Positions 23,123-33,602 of a stretch of 64,000 bases of DNA are shown here, one piece after another (position 1 is the stretch's first letter; each line of letters begins with the position of its first letter). Made by a program: the position numbers and the translations under genes. Under the pieces are notes generated by a model. It did not search any database and was not told the origin of the DNA. It saw only the letters and a list, made by a program, of their open reading frames with translations. This DNA is from Turbatrix aceti (taxonomy: Eukaryota; Nematoda; Chromadorea; Rhabditida; Panagrolaimidae). The stretch is taken from contig OZ017770.1 in NCBI GenBank assembly GCA_963969345.1, positions 10,596,180 to 10,660,179 of the forward strand, written 5' to 3'.

Positions 23123-23349
23123 TTGGTAGTCTATGATTTGACGTGTTTTGTGTTTATCGTTCTTGGAATCTGCAGCGTCGAAGAATTCCCTGTTTTCATC
23201 ATCTTCGATCTCAAATTCCGCTTAACTTGGTGTGTCGAGTAAACCGTCAACTAACAGTGCTGACGCTAAAAACAATGAAAACTGAGGAATGCTTCTAAAC
23301 AAATGGATAAATTTAATACCCGCTCACCCATTGTGCCTCGAACATTCAT
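23123..23349 (-). pseudogene. Two-exon gene start with an in-frame stop, unknown protein
   Basis: A minus-strand ATG at 23349 lies two bases after a strong acceptor (tttttttcag). Exon one (23349-23328) ends at gtgagc. Exon two (23265-23123) starts after gtttttag and ends at a gtatgt donor. The product would read MNVRGTMASALLVDGLL, then after one TAA the acidic EFEIEDDENREFFDAADSKN. The splice signals are good and the composition is protein-like, but the stop breaks it. An alternative intron starting gttaag (ending gctgcag, about 57 bp) would skip the stop and the acidic stretch. No later exon was found and no family is recognised. It is divergent from the ATPase. Confidence 0.3.
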
Positions 23350-23611
23350 GACTGAAAAAAATACGAAGAGAGGAAAAAAAGAGTAGGCACAAACAAAACA
23401 ACGAAACATATTGTATGAAACAAATGTCAGTAATAATAACGAAAAATAAAAAAAATTTTTGTTCACAATTAAAACTGGCAGTGATGGGAAACCGTAAGGC
23501 AGAATAAATGTGTGCTCATATTGAATACAATGGGGATTCGATAGTTTGAATGCACCAGGCAAGATCCCGACCTTACGTGAATGATGGCAGTGTTTGGTTT
23601 CGCCAGGTGCA

Positions 23612-23700
23612 TATATAAGGTACCTGGCCATTGTTTTCCGTATCATTTCTGTCTTCAACTGATACGCTCATTGGCAAGACTGTTTCCTATCCAATGAGCG
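23612..23700 (+). promoter_or_regulatory. TATA box and CCAAT inverted repeat upstream of the ATPase
   Basis: tatataag at 23612-23619 sits about 130 bases before the ATPase ATG and is itself framed by ccaggt and acctgg. Downstream, cgctcattgg (23665-23674) and ccaatgagcg (23691-23700) form a perfect 10-bp inverted repeat with a 16-nt spacer. This would lie in the 5'UTR if transcription starts about 30 bases after the TATA box. Each arm also contains a CCAAT pentamer in opposite orientation. Confidence 0.45.
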
Positions 23701-23748
23701 GTGTCAAATCCTCCTGACGACAACTTGACGACACCAGAAATAATCACA

Positions 23749-26700
23749 ATGGCTTCTAAAAAGTTTGGCAGTAAAAAGGATAAAAAATCCAGTAAGTTTA
23801 TTTTTATCATCATATTGTTTAGTAATATTTTGTAATTATCAAGAAATTATTTCAGGTCGAAGAAGAACATGGCGAAATTTCTTTCGACGCGAAAAGAAGA
23901 CAAGTCAAGTCGTTCCATCAGAAAATGTTGAGCAAGCGCGAAGCATCGGAGCTGCATTTTCGGAGCACAATTGGGACATTGAAAAACTATCCCTCAACAA
24001 TCCAACTTCAAGAATCAATATCCACGATGCCATGAAAAGCGTGGGTTTGTCAGCTGCAGATGCTTCGGACTACCTCGAGATGAACGGACCCAACGCACTC
24101 CCGAAGGCAAAGCAGATCAGTGATTTAATGCTTTTTGCACAACAGTTTGTAAATTTTTTATGGGTCCTTCTTATTGTCACCGATATTTTGGCCTTTGTCG
24201 GATTTGCATTGCAACAGTGAGTTTTCTATTTAAAACTAATGGCATCTTGTTTTATTTCTACTAACTTTTTTTTTAGTGACATGCCTCAGCTTATCGTAGC
24301 AGTCATTATTGGAGTCATGATCGTCGGCATGTGTTTCACGTCGTTCCTCCATGAACGTGAAGCACACAGAGTTGTTCGGGGCTTCCAGAATCTTCTCCCA
24401 GAAGATTCCATTGTAATTCGAGACAGTCGTGAAAGCACAATACCTGCTGAAGAGCTCGTAGTAGGAGACGTCATCTGGATCAAAAATGGAATGCGAGTCC
24501 CCGCTGACATCAGAATCATTCACTGCAGACAACTCAAACTCGAAACGTCGTCCATCACAGGTGAGGCAGAGCCGATCGAGTACACATCAGATGCAGCACC
24601 AGACGGCGTCAGTCTGTTTGACGCCCGCAACATTGCGTTCAACGGTTCTCTGTGCGTAGACGGTGAAGGCATGGGCATCGTCATCCGAACCGGAACGGAT
24701 ACTGTCATCGGCCAGATTGCTAACCTGACAATTGGACAAACAGAAAACAAATCACAACTTCAAATGCAGATGCGGAAATTCGTCATTTTCTTGACTGTCA
24801 CTGCAACCATCATCAGCGTGGTTGTGTTTATCATCGGCGGGATCACACATAAATGGCAGCATCCAGCATCTCTGCTGTGCATGGGCTTTATTGCCTGTGC
24901 CATAGGAACTGTTCCCGTTGGCATGCCAGCAACTGTAACCTCCATTATTGCTTTAGTTGCCCGTCGTTTAGCAGACCAGAACGTTTTCCTCAAACGGTTG
25001 GACATTGTTGAAGCTCTCGGCTCCGTAACTATCATAGCTTCTGACAAAACTGGCACGCTTACGAAAAACGTCATGACAGTTACCGATGTATGGTATTTTG
25101 ACACCATTATCCAAGGAGTGCCGGAACGTAAGAATCAGAAAAGTGTTCTGCCATCTCTACTTGATCGCTTTGAATCACCGCTGAAGGACATGATCGAAAT
25201 CATGACTGTCTGCAACACTTCAAAATTTGTTATCACTTCAAGAAAATCCATCTGCAGTGTACTTCAGGAAGACCTTGAAGCCGGAAGCCGACCTGATTCC
25301 TCGCACAAAATTGCAACTGGAGCGCCTTCTGAAATTGCGATGCTCCGATACGTCGACAAGTTGATTCATATTGACAAACTCCGAACTGCGTACAACATCG
25401 TCTACGAAGTTCCGTTCAATTCCAAGCGAAAATGGCATCTCATGATCGCAAAGATGGGTACCAGGGAAGATGGCACAGTTGAATACAAACTCATGATCAA
25501 GGGCGCTTCTGAAATCCTAGTCAAATACTGCTCGCAGATTCTGACTCATGAAGGAGTGAAAGACCTTGATCAAGATGTCACAGCGGCTTTCTACACGACG
25601 TACGAACGATTCGGTGCCTCGGGCAGAAGAGTCATTGGTTTTGCGATGAAGACATTCTACGCCAACGATCACTTTGAATTTGATTACGATGCAGGAAACG
25701 TCAAACTCGAAGAGCTAACTTTTGTTGGCATTTCTGCGATCATGGATCCGCCTCGAGACGAAACAGCAGGTGCAATCAGAGATTGTCGTACAGCCGGTAT
25801 TAAAGTTTTCATGGTCACCGGTGACCACCACCTGACAGCTGCTGCTATCGCTCGCGAGATCAACCTGATACAAGACATTCCCGGTGAACCCAAGAATTAC
25901 GAAGTCCTGCACGGTGAAAGCATTACCAATTTGACTCAAGAGGAATGGGATGAAATCCTGCAAAAACAAGCCCTCGTTTTTGCACGCACAACGCCGGAAC
26001 AAAAGTTGCTCATCGTCGAGCAGTGCCAGAAAAGGAAGTACAACATTGCCATGACAGGTGATGGCGTCAACGATTCTCCCGCACTCAAAAAGGCTGATAT
26101 CGGCATTGCCATGGGTTCTGGCAGCGATGTTGCCAAACAAGCATCTGACATTATTCTCATGGACGACAACTTTTCTTCCATTGTCGGTGGTGTCAAGGAA
26201 GGGCGAATGATGTTTGACAACATCAAGAAACTTCTCGCTTACCTCACACTCCACGCGACTCCCGAAATCTGGCCCATTGTCATCAACTTTGCCTTTCAAA
26301 TGCCCCTAGGCTTGACGTCACTTCAGATCATCAGCATCGATCTTTTATCCGAGCTCGCTCCGGGCATTTCTATGTCTCAGGAGCCAGCAGAGGGAGACAT
26401 CATGCTTCGTCCTCCCCGTCGTCGTGATAAGGTTCTTGTGTCAAAAAGCCTGATGTTTTATTCCTACGTTTACGGTGGTCTTATTCAGTCAGCTGGCTGC
26501 TTTTTAGCCTATCTCTCCGTCTACTGGTACAACGGCTACTCTTTTGACCAACTCTGGTATTCAAAGGACGAATGGGAGATCAATTCAGACAACGACAATA
26601 TTTACGACTCGCAAAATAGGTACAAAATTTCTTGTGAAGCCAGGGGAGCGTGGCACGTAGGCATTGTCATGGGACAATTCTTCCACATACTATGCGTGAG

Positions 26701-26962
26701 AACTCGTCGCCAATCCATTTTTACCCATGGTATTTTTGTTAACTGGAGATCCATTGCATCGATGGGCTTCGAAGTTATTATTCTGCTTGGTCTTCTGTAT
26801 ATTCCTATCATCAACGAATTCCTTGAGGCCCTCCCTCCCCCGTGGACGGCTTGGGTAGCAGCAATTGGTATGGGCATGATTATGTTCGGCTTTCAGGAAA
26901 TGAGAAAGCTCATAATTCGTCAGTTCCCGGATAGCACCGCCTGTCGGATCTTGAAATGGTAA
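23749..26962 (+). CDS. Divergent Na,K-ATPase-type (P2C) alpha subunit
   Basis: Three exons (23749-23791, 23856-24216, 24277-26962) give 1,029 residues, the usual alpha-subunit length. The Lys/Arg-rich N-terminus is followed by DYLEMNGPNALPKAKQ, the actuator-domain SSITGEAEP, the phosphorylation motif SDKTGTLTK (Asp391), KGASEILVKYC in the nucleotide domain, and the hinge TGDGVNDSPALKKADIG. These are clear P2C hallmarks. The pump would sit in the plasma membrane. Cation-site positions differ from canonical Na,K-ATPase: M4 reads VPVGMP (Val349) where VPEGLL is expected, M5 reads HATPEI (794-799) where SNIPEI is expected, and M6 reads DLLSELAP (Asp823, Glu827) where DLGTDMVP is expected. The M5 Glu798 and M6 Asp823 are kept. 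Nematodes have such divergent alpha-like pumps (CATP family); ion specificity here is unknown. The gene is intact, but a truncated second copy lies at 48270-50176. Confidence 0.9.
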
Positions 26963-27358
26963 TTGCTACTTGACTAACAAGAAGAAAGAATTACTAACCT
27001 GCCTTATTTTCTCATTGCTTTTTTACCTAAATTGTGAATAACTGGTTGTGCTTATTATTTGATCCAATTATAATTAGTTTTTTTGCTTAAGTTCAAATAA
27101 ACAAGTATTAAAACAAGCAAAAATGCAGTAGTATGACATTTATTTTGCCCGAGTAGAGCATTGCGGAAAGACAATGGAATTTTTCACCGAAGTCGTCTTT
27201 TCCCCTTTACCAAAAATTCAAAATAGTGTTTTTATTTTTTTATTTATTTACTGTCCTTCTCAATGGTTGGCACCACATTACATATAATATCGTAATGCGA
27301 TTACATGGGACGTCTACCTCGAAAAAGTATATGCATACATAAATACCGCGATGATTAA

Positions 27359-27441
27359 AATCGATGGGCCCTGGCTCCCATCGATTAAATTTAAGGCTGG
27401 TGTGGGAAGTGTCAATGCCGCTTAGGAACCACATTGACACT
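27359..27441. repeat. Two adjacent perfect 10-bp hairpins
   Basis: Hairpin one pairs aatcgatggg (27359-27368) with cccatcgatt (27377-27386), loop 8. Hairpin two pairs agtgtcaatg (27408-27417) with cattgacact (27432-27441), loop 14. Both are repeated unchanged in the right copy at 50573-50600 and 50622-50655. Confidence 0.75.
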
Positions 27442-27568
27442 TTGTTGTGTCTACTCCTATGTATTTTTATGTTCATTAAAAGCTAGTCTGTGACATGATT
27501 TAGTTTCGACGGACAAATTTTTTACAACTGCAAATGTTTTTTAGGCCCTATACGAAGGCAAGGGCGAT

Positions 27569-27608
27569 AAAGGCGCCTCCATAGACGGAGGCGATCAGAG
27601 GCGCCTTT
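27569..27608. repeat. 11-bp inverted repeat with an alternative inner stem
   Basis: aaaggcgcctc (27569-27579) pairs perfectly with gaggcgccttt (27598-27608). The inner gcctcc (27575-27580) can instead pair with ggaggc (27587-27592), and the two pairings are mutually exclusive. The right copy carries it at 50783-50822. GAAGGCG words recur downstream (27719-27750). Confidence 0.65.
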
Positions 27609-29654
27609 GGTGTCAATTCTCAAATTTTCTAGTACAAAATCAATGCAAAAAGCAGAATTATGATAAAATTCTATTAAATAAAACGGTGATGATGTTTTTT
27701 TGACTTTTTTTGGTTTTGAAGGCGCTTCCGAGGGCGATGAAGGCGAAGGCGATGTTACACTGGTATAAGGAACGTTCACCATAAGGCCTTTTACCATAGG
27801 ACTTTCCACCATAGTAAACAAAAAATTTATGAAATGCCAAAATTCAATATTTAAAAAAAAACCAAATGTTTAAAAAAACATTTGTTTACCAGTAGATTTC
27901 TCGTGACAAGAAACCCCTGTATAATGGAATTCAGATTTTTTGAAGCAGGTCGAAAATTTGACGTCAGAAACTTTGGGAAGCCACCTGCGACACAAAACAT
28001 TTGTAGTTGTAAAAACCATGTCCGCGAACCCCCCCCCCCCTTGTTTCTATGTATATTCTGTCGCAGACTCCCTTTACATTTTTTGATATTGACACGGATA
28101 TTTTTCATCTCTTTTAACAGTGTTTTTAATCACAGGATGTTGAAGGTATTACTACACTTATGATAAAAATAGGAAATGACAGTTTTAGAAGCATAGAAGT
28201 CAAAAAGCTTCTTCGCGATCTAAACAATCAGCTATCTCAACGTTGCGCTTATCATGTCATTTTTTGATTCTCTTTAATTTTTACCACAAAAAACAACCCC
28301 CACCCTTATCATACATATTTTGCAAACTCAATGTGACACGTAATCAATATTCGTTATGGATCGGCCCTTCTACGTACAAATATATTTATCAAGTACAAAT
28401 ACATTTATCATATTCTTCCTGATTATTGTAATGTTGTTACATGATATGTTGTGTGTGCAAATTTGGGGAAATAAATGTAAATGTACGACATAATAACAAA
28501 AAACTTGATGCCTTGAAATATATTTATATTTACTTGCTGTCATGAAAACTGCAAAAACAACACATTACGCCCGTTTTTCAAGCTGTGTACATGGGTCGTT
28601 TGCGTGTGGTGAGCCCCCCCCCCTTTGATCTATGTATCGTTGGTTAAGAGGCAGCCGTTGTACGCCTAGTCAAAGGAATGTGTGGTTCTTTTTCCAGTCA
28701 AGCAGCTGACAGTTGGGTGTGTACTGTGGTGAAATGTCCCTTGAATCAGAAAACAAAGCGTTTGACAAGGATATTTTGCTTTTCACAATACTCAATCAAA
28801 CTTTTTTCAAGATAGAAATAATGAACAGTATTTCAAAAAGTTCCTTGAATTTTACGCTTTATTATTTGTGTTGTATTGTTTAAACAAATATTTTAACAAG
28901 AAAAAATCTAACGGGATCAACCAGGAGAAACACTGAAGATGCTTGTGGCGCTTAGAATTCGCAGATATCGTTGTTTTGGTTTTCAAATTTTTTGACTGCG
29001 CCAAGTACTAGAAAATTTGCATATAAACCCTACCATGACTATATAAGCGTTGTTAGAATGTAAATAAATGAGTCTTGTCGATTAGCAGTGGTGACGAGAC
29101 GGGGATTCGAACCCATGACTCTGAGGGTTGCAAAGATGGGATTCCCTGGGAAATTCCCCGGAAAACTCCCGAAAAAATTAAGAAAGGTAAAATTTTTTTA
29201 TTTTTTCTGAAGTTTGACCATTGGGCTTCAAATCTCGCTTTAATGTAAAAGTTAGTTTGCAATTTTAATGATTGTTAATAAATATATTGTTTTTGGTGTG
29301 GTTTTTTTATTTTAGACCCCGTTTTAGACGCATGGCTTTATTTGGATGCGGGGAATTTGAAACGGGATTTCCTTTGGAATCTTTGGGAATTCCCCGGAAA
29401 TATTCCCCTATTTTTCATTCCCCGGGAAATTTCGGAACTCTGCTCCGAAGAGACTGGTGGATAACGCTAATCCGAAGATAACGCTAATGTGAATTTTCGT
29501 TTAATTTTGCATTCTTGTGGTTTAACAAAAGGTCTAATAAAAAAATAAAAAAATTTGCACTTTTGAATTGGGATAATTTTAATTCGTGGTAAAATTATGT
29601 ATATTCCATTTAAAAATGCTTTTTGCGTTTCTTTGGATAATGCGATCACGTTTA

Positions 29655-29990
29655 CTTTACTTTACTTTACTTTACTTTATTACTCTTACTCGTGCATAAT
29701 TACTCATTACAAAATTAAAGAGACAGTGATGAGTATCGAGATTGCACGAAGAGGGCGCCGTCAATCGTAGCTACCTGCGTCACGTCGTAGTCCTTAGCAG
29801 GAGCGTTCTGGAAGGCCGCAAAGTCGTCGGTCCATCGCCTCGGAGGGTGGCCTGGCGGACGCTTGTTCTTTGGCGTGGTCGGAGGCACTGGCTGGAGGTA
29901 CCGGAGGCGGGAGAGGTCCTTTGGCGGCGTAAAGTTCCGTGTAGAACTGGCTGATGGCATCGGCAGATCCCTGTACTGCATCCTGGCCTG
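29655..29990 (-). mobile_element. 3' end of a second LINE family with 15-bp TSD
   Basis: The minus strand encodes a LINE C-terminus: NKRPPGHPPRRWTDDFAAF followed by AKDYDVTQVATIDGALF, the Gly-Arg-Pro-Pro-x-Arg-Trp-x-Asp-Asp block common to many LINE ORF2 ends. The 3' tail is an AAAGT-type repeat (TTTAC on the plus strand, 29651-29680). The direct repeat atgcgatcacgttta flanks it at 29640-29654 and 29991-30005. This is a 5'-truncated insertion from a family different from the AAAT-tailed one. It ends right beside a tRNA-like sequence. Confidence 0.8.
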
Positions 29991-30003
29991 ATGCGATCAC
30001 GTT

Positions 30004-30077
30004 TATTATTCGGTATTAGTCGGTAGAGCGTTGGTCTCATAATTCAAAGGTCGTGAGTTCGAGCCTCACCGGGAGCA
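30004..30077 (+). pseudogene. tRNA-Met(CAT)-like pseudogene
   Basis: From agtcggtagagcg to gggagca the sequence matches an elongator tRNA-Met: anticodon loop with CAT (ggtctcataattc), T-arm gagttcgagcctc and 3' acceptor strand cgggagc. The 5' acceptor strand and start of the D-arm are replaced by unrelated AT-rich sequence, so no acceptor stem can form. The LINE target-site duplication abuts the missing 5' part. Confidence 0.65.
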
Positions 30078-30110
30078 ACTTTTTGTTTCTTCTTTTTGTT
30101 TATAAAGAAT

Positions 30111-30180
30111 TTATTTATTTATTTATTTCACCATTACTCAGTGGTTAGTTATCATTAGACCAGATGTTAGGAGGCACAAA
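30111..30180 (-). mobile_element. 70-bp LINE 3' tail insertion with 14-bp TSD
   Basis: Only the last 70 bases of the AAAT-tailed LINE family (same 3' end as 1501-2142 and 5939-6180) are present, flanked by tgtttataaagaat at 30097-30110 and 30181-30194. It is an extreme 5' truncation by target-primed reverse transcription. Confidence 0.8.
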
Positions 30181-31007
30181 TGTTTATAAAGAATATTTAT
30201 AACGAATTCACTTTTCAATAATTTTAAACATATAAGAAAACAAACAAATGGTTTAACATTTAAAAAAAACCTTAAAAAATTTTTTTTCGAACTTGTTTCG
30301 TTATTTTTTTTCTATACAAATAAAAAATTATTACTCCCTCTCTATTCATTCAAATGCTTCAGTCTTGGTTGTCTGGCTCCGCCTGGTCACTGTGCCTATA
30401 AAACCCCTCGCTCGTAAATATTCGAGGCTGTTCTTCTGACTCATGTTGTTCATTGTTGATCAACGTACTATCTAATCGAATAAATTATTTTGTGACTCGT
30501 ACTAGACCAGGGGTGATAAGACCTGGTTTCACTGTGAATCACAGGGAATATTTAAGTGATTCACATGAGAACGCCAACTCACTCAGGGCAGTTATGTGTC
30601 GTTTGTTTTTGTTGCTGTGTCGCAGATTTCTTTATGATTGATTTGACTTGAATTTGATGTTATTTTGTTGCAACGGCTTTTGCATATCTGTAATTTATTT
30701 CTGTAGGCATTCAACTTTTTCGGACATAAGTTATACAAGTGTAAATATTATATTATAAATATAATACTTTGATTGTCACTCTGTGGCTATTTGTCATTCT
30801 TTATTTTTAGAGCGAGTTTTTTTAAAACATCTCATTGTGGTAGTGTTAACGCCTTGAAGGTGTCTCCTTGTTCTGCATTGATTTATATTCTCTAAAAATT
30901 TTTTTTAATTTGTTTTTTTTGAACAGAAAAACATTTTTCTGCTACGGAATGACAATACGTTTTTTTTTTAATTTTTTTGTTAATTTTTTAATTTTTTTAG
31001 CCTTAAT

Positions 31008-31169
31008 ATGGAGAGCAAAACCTCCAAAGTCGGCGACGTCAATGAAGACACGAAACACGACATTGTCCACAAACTCAGAATCGCACTCCAACAGCTCGCG
31101 GACGAACTTCAGACTCTGAAGTCTCTTTGCCAAACCTTCGAGTCTGACCTCTTAAACAACAACATTTAA
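31008..31169 (+). CDS. Putative 53-residue small protein
   Basis: An ATG eight bases after a long T-tract acceptor (tttttttag) opens a frame for 53 residues: MESKTSKVGDVNEDTK, then a heptad-like helix (LRIALQQLADELQTLKSLC) and a short acidic and Asn tail. The C-terminal half resembles that of the frame at 32261-32523 (DVNE, then Leu-rich helix with (T/S)LKS). The base composition is clearly richer in G and C than its surroundings. A coding gene with a trans-spliced or intron-bearing leader is plausible; no family is recognised. An identical copy is at 54223-54384. Confidence 0.4.
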   Translation: MESKTSKVGDVNEDTKHDIVHKLRIALQQLADELQTLKSLCQTFESDLLNNNI

Positions 31170-32260
31170 AGAGTTTGTTCCTGAGTTTGTAATACGTTTT
31201 TGCAAAAAAAATAAAAAGGTTTCAATATCACGTTCTAATCATATTCGACTTGGATTAACTTCATAAAATTGGTACTCTTGTTTTCAACACGCGGGATTGT
31301 TGGGAAAGCTTGTCGTTAGACGCTATTATATTTTGGAAAAGCCTTGCAATTACTCAAATGATATATATTTTTGTTGAGCAATATCGTCGGCTATCAGGTT
31401 TTTTTTATGTGTTGTTAGCAAGGTAATGATGAAATCTGTATTTACTTTCAGTTATTGGCCTGCAAATCGATCATTTTTTGTATTTTTACCAACTTGCACT
31501 TCGAACCACTGCCACATTGCATAAAATTAATATTTTTTATAAGCTGTGACTTGTTGCAAAATTCAGGACATGCCCGATTAATTGATATAAATATTTTGTT
31601 TTACAATGAAAAACGGAAGTCACCCCAAGCTACCAAAGTTAATGCAATGCGCGCACGCGCATACATTTTTTCGGGCTCTACAACCCCCTTGTTGCATCCT
31701 GCAAAGGCAGGCAGGCATCTTTAGTTTATGTAGATCAAGTGAATGTTACAAGGGAACGCAGTGACAGGGATGATTGCTTGTACTAGACAAAGTCGTGTGT
31801 TTTTGTTGCTTGTCGTAGCAATTTTTAATTCATTGATTTGACTTGAATTTTGTTGCAACGACTTTGGCATATCCGTAATTTGTTTCTGTAGGCATTAAAA
31901 TTGTTTGGACTACGGTTATATTGTATTTCAGTCCGTGTCATAATTACGTGTTATTTGTCATCGTTTTTCTGAAAGTTTGTGTTTTCTAGAAAAACTTTCT
32001 CTGGGAGGCTGATTAACGGTGATCTTCCGCAAGAGCACGTTCTTTTTGGGCCTAAAGATTGTAGATATTTTTCTCTGAATCTCTTTTCATTGCGATGTTG
32101 ATTGTTTTTGCTTAGGTCAGCAGTGATTTTATATCCTCATCCATTTTTTTTCTGAATTTTTTAGTTACGTTTTTTTTCAACAACCGAAAAACATTTTGCT
32201 ATGTCGTGACCATAAACCTTTCTTTTTGAATTTTGTATGCTTATTTTTCAATTTTTTTAG

Positions 32261-32523
32261 CAGTGAAAATCGTCAAACTTTGCTTAGACGTCGGGGGCAA
32301 AATCGTCGTCCCTTCATGCAACCCTTGCGTTCACCGGGTCAGAGCACCTGATGACATCATTGTTGGAGATCTGTGCAGCTATTCTGACGGGAAACGTCTC
32401 ATAATCGCAGAAGTTATCGAAGTCATCGACGTCAATGAAAACTCAAGCTATGATGTACTCGCAAGCCTACACAAAATACTCGAGACCGAACTTGAGTCTC
32501 TGAAATCAGTCCTTCGCTTCTGA
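32261..32523 (+). CDS. Putative small protein, paralog of the 31.0-kb frame
   Basis: After an acceptor (tttttttag) an open frame of about 87 codons reads VKIVKLCLDVGGKIVVPSCN, then VHRVRAPDDIIVGDLCSYSD, EVIEVIDVNENSSYDVL and ETELESLKSVLRF before TGA. No in-frame ATG starts it, so an upstream exon is needed or the copy is broken. The last third aligns with the 31.0-kb small protein. The valine-rich first part looks like a small beta domain that I cannot name. An identical copy lies at 55476-55738. Confidence 0.4.
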
Positions 32524-32874
32524 AGTCTGCCTGAAGACTGCTAGCTTTTTTTTGTTCTATAATACGTAGTTTTTTTATAATTGGTACTTTTGTAATTTTA
32601 ATTATATGTAAAATGATTTTATAAAATAAAAAAATTTATTTATTTTTACTTTATTTGAACAAAATACATTTTTTCAACGTGGTCAACAGAGCCATATTTT
32701 TTTGGTAGTATTTTTCTTTGTTTGTCTTGAGTAAAAAAATAATGATAAGAATAAGGAAAACAGAATAGAAATAAAGCAAAAAACCGAACAAAAGCACCTG
32801 TTTGCGAGTTAAAATACTGATTTCAGAAAAATGTAATTTTTTTTTTTTAATAAACCTGGAGTAGTAAAATGATT

Positions 32875-32947
32875 TGGTCCCGGCCGGGATCGAACCGGCG
32901 ACCTTCCCCGTGTAAAGGGGATGAGATAACCGCTACTCCACGGAACC
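32875..32947 (-). tRNA. tRNA-Val (anticodon TAC)
   Basis: On the minus strand a complete cloverleaf can be drawn. The acceptor strands ggttccg and cgggacc pair with one G-T, the anticodon stem tcccc/gggga encloses loop tttacac (anticodon TAC), and the T-arm is ccggttcgatcccgg. Length is 73 with A as discriminator. A- and B-box sequences are intact. The right copy is at 56090-56162. Confidence 0.9.
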
Positions 32948-33105
32948 GTTGAAAACAAAAAAAAGAGATTTTTGTTCAATATGAACGTTTTTTTGTCATT
33001 TTTCCCAAAAAAGGTTTTCTCAAAAAAATTCGATTACCGTTACACGTAGGCTGAAGGCCAATATACGACGCAAAGAGAAAAAATACGACTCCATCTGTGT
33101 AAAAA

Positions 33106-33225
33106 ATGTGCGAAATGAACTTGGCAAGACGTGCAAAGGTGTTTGACACCATCAAGAAGAAACTTCTCAGCGGCACCGTGTTGACCCCATACGAACCAGA
33201 AAGCGACACCGACGTCCAGGCATAA
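33106..33225 (+). CDS. Putative 39-residue frame, possible terminal exon
   Basis: The frame reads MCEMNLARRAKVFDTIKKK then LLSGTVLTPYEPESDTDVQA and stops. Composition is protein-like in an otherwise AT-rich area, with a basic helix followed by an acidic tail. No family is recognised. It may be a remnant or a last exon. A copy lies at 56321-56440. Confidence 0.25.
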   Translation: MCEMNLARRAKVFDTIKKKLLSGTVLTPYEPESDTDVQA

Positions 33226-33602
33226 GCTAGCGAGCGAACATTGGCTTTCTCATCTACCAGAAGATTAGCGGTATGATTGAAAGTGTGGAGGCCAACGCAT
33301 CCACAAGCTTACGTCAGCAGAAGTCAATTTCGCTTACATAAAAGTCGTTGCTTGCTCAATGGGCTATCATCCTTGGCGACTTCATCTACCTACACCAGCA
33401 CGCACGACTTCGCAAACGCAGACACATTGTCCAGGCTCCCGAACCCTGACGGTTGTACGACGGGGTACGACTCCAGTGAGGAAACCATGACCACCAACGT
33501 GATCCCCAAGACGATGAAAGCGGAGACGGAACAAAACGGCAGATCTCGACAAGAGATTCGCGGAGACCAAGAAGGTTTTTGCGCACATAGTTCTTTTTTG
33601 CC

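Larger units (their letters stand above)
26963..29639. other. Gene-poor stretch after the ATPase
   Basis: An AATAAA-like signal (caaataaac near 27107) could end the ATPase transcript. No other coding sequence is convincing. The stretch holds three structured inverted repeats (27359-27608), two poly-C runs (about 28026 and 28613), and a palindromic GGGAATTCCCCGG-rich patch (29135-29440). Equivalent sequence is at 50177-52854. Confidence 0.5.
30590..32570 (+). repeat. Diverged tandem duplication (~1.2 kb) carrying two related small open frames
   Basis: Sequence from about 30594 (tttgtttttgttgctg, gatttgacttgaatttgatg, ctgtaggcattcaac) reappears with moderate divergence from about 31794 (gatttgacttgaattttgttg, ctgtaggcattaaaa). 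It continues through gaaaaacatttt into a T-rich tract ending tttttttag before an open frame in each copy. The 5' halves are noncoding yet conserved, which suggests promoter or leader sequence. Confidence 0.6.

Noticed and set aside
25715..26299. Long minus-strand frames inside the ATPase
   Set aside because: They are shadows of the strongly coding plus strand.
23749..26962. Fungal/plant-type plasma-membrane H+-ATPase gained by transfer
   Set aside because: The ITGEAEP, DKTGTLTK and TGDGVNDSPALKKADIG text, the total length and the short introns fit the animal P2C family better. No transfer signal is needed.
29090..29120. Possible tRNA or SINE on the minus strand (B-box-like ggttcgaatcc)
   Set aside because: No A box or acceptor partner is found upstream, so only a weak pol III B-box-like word remains.
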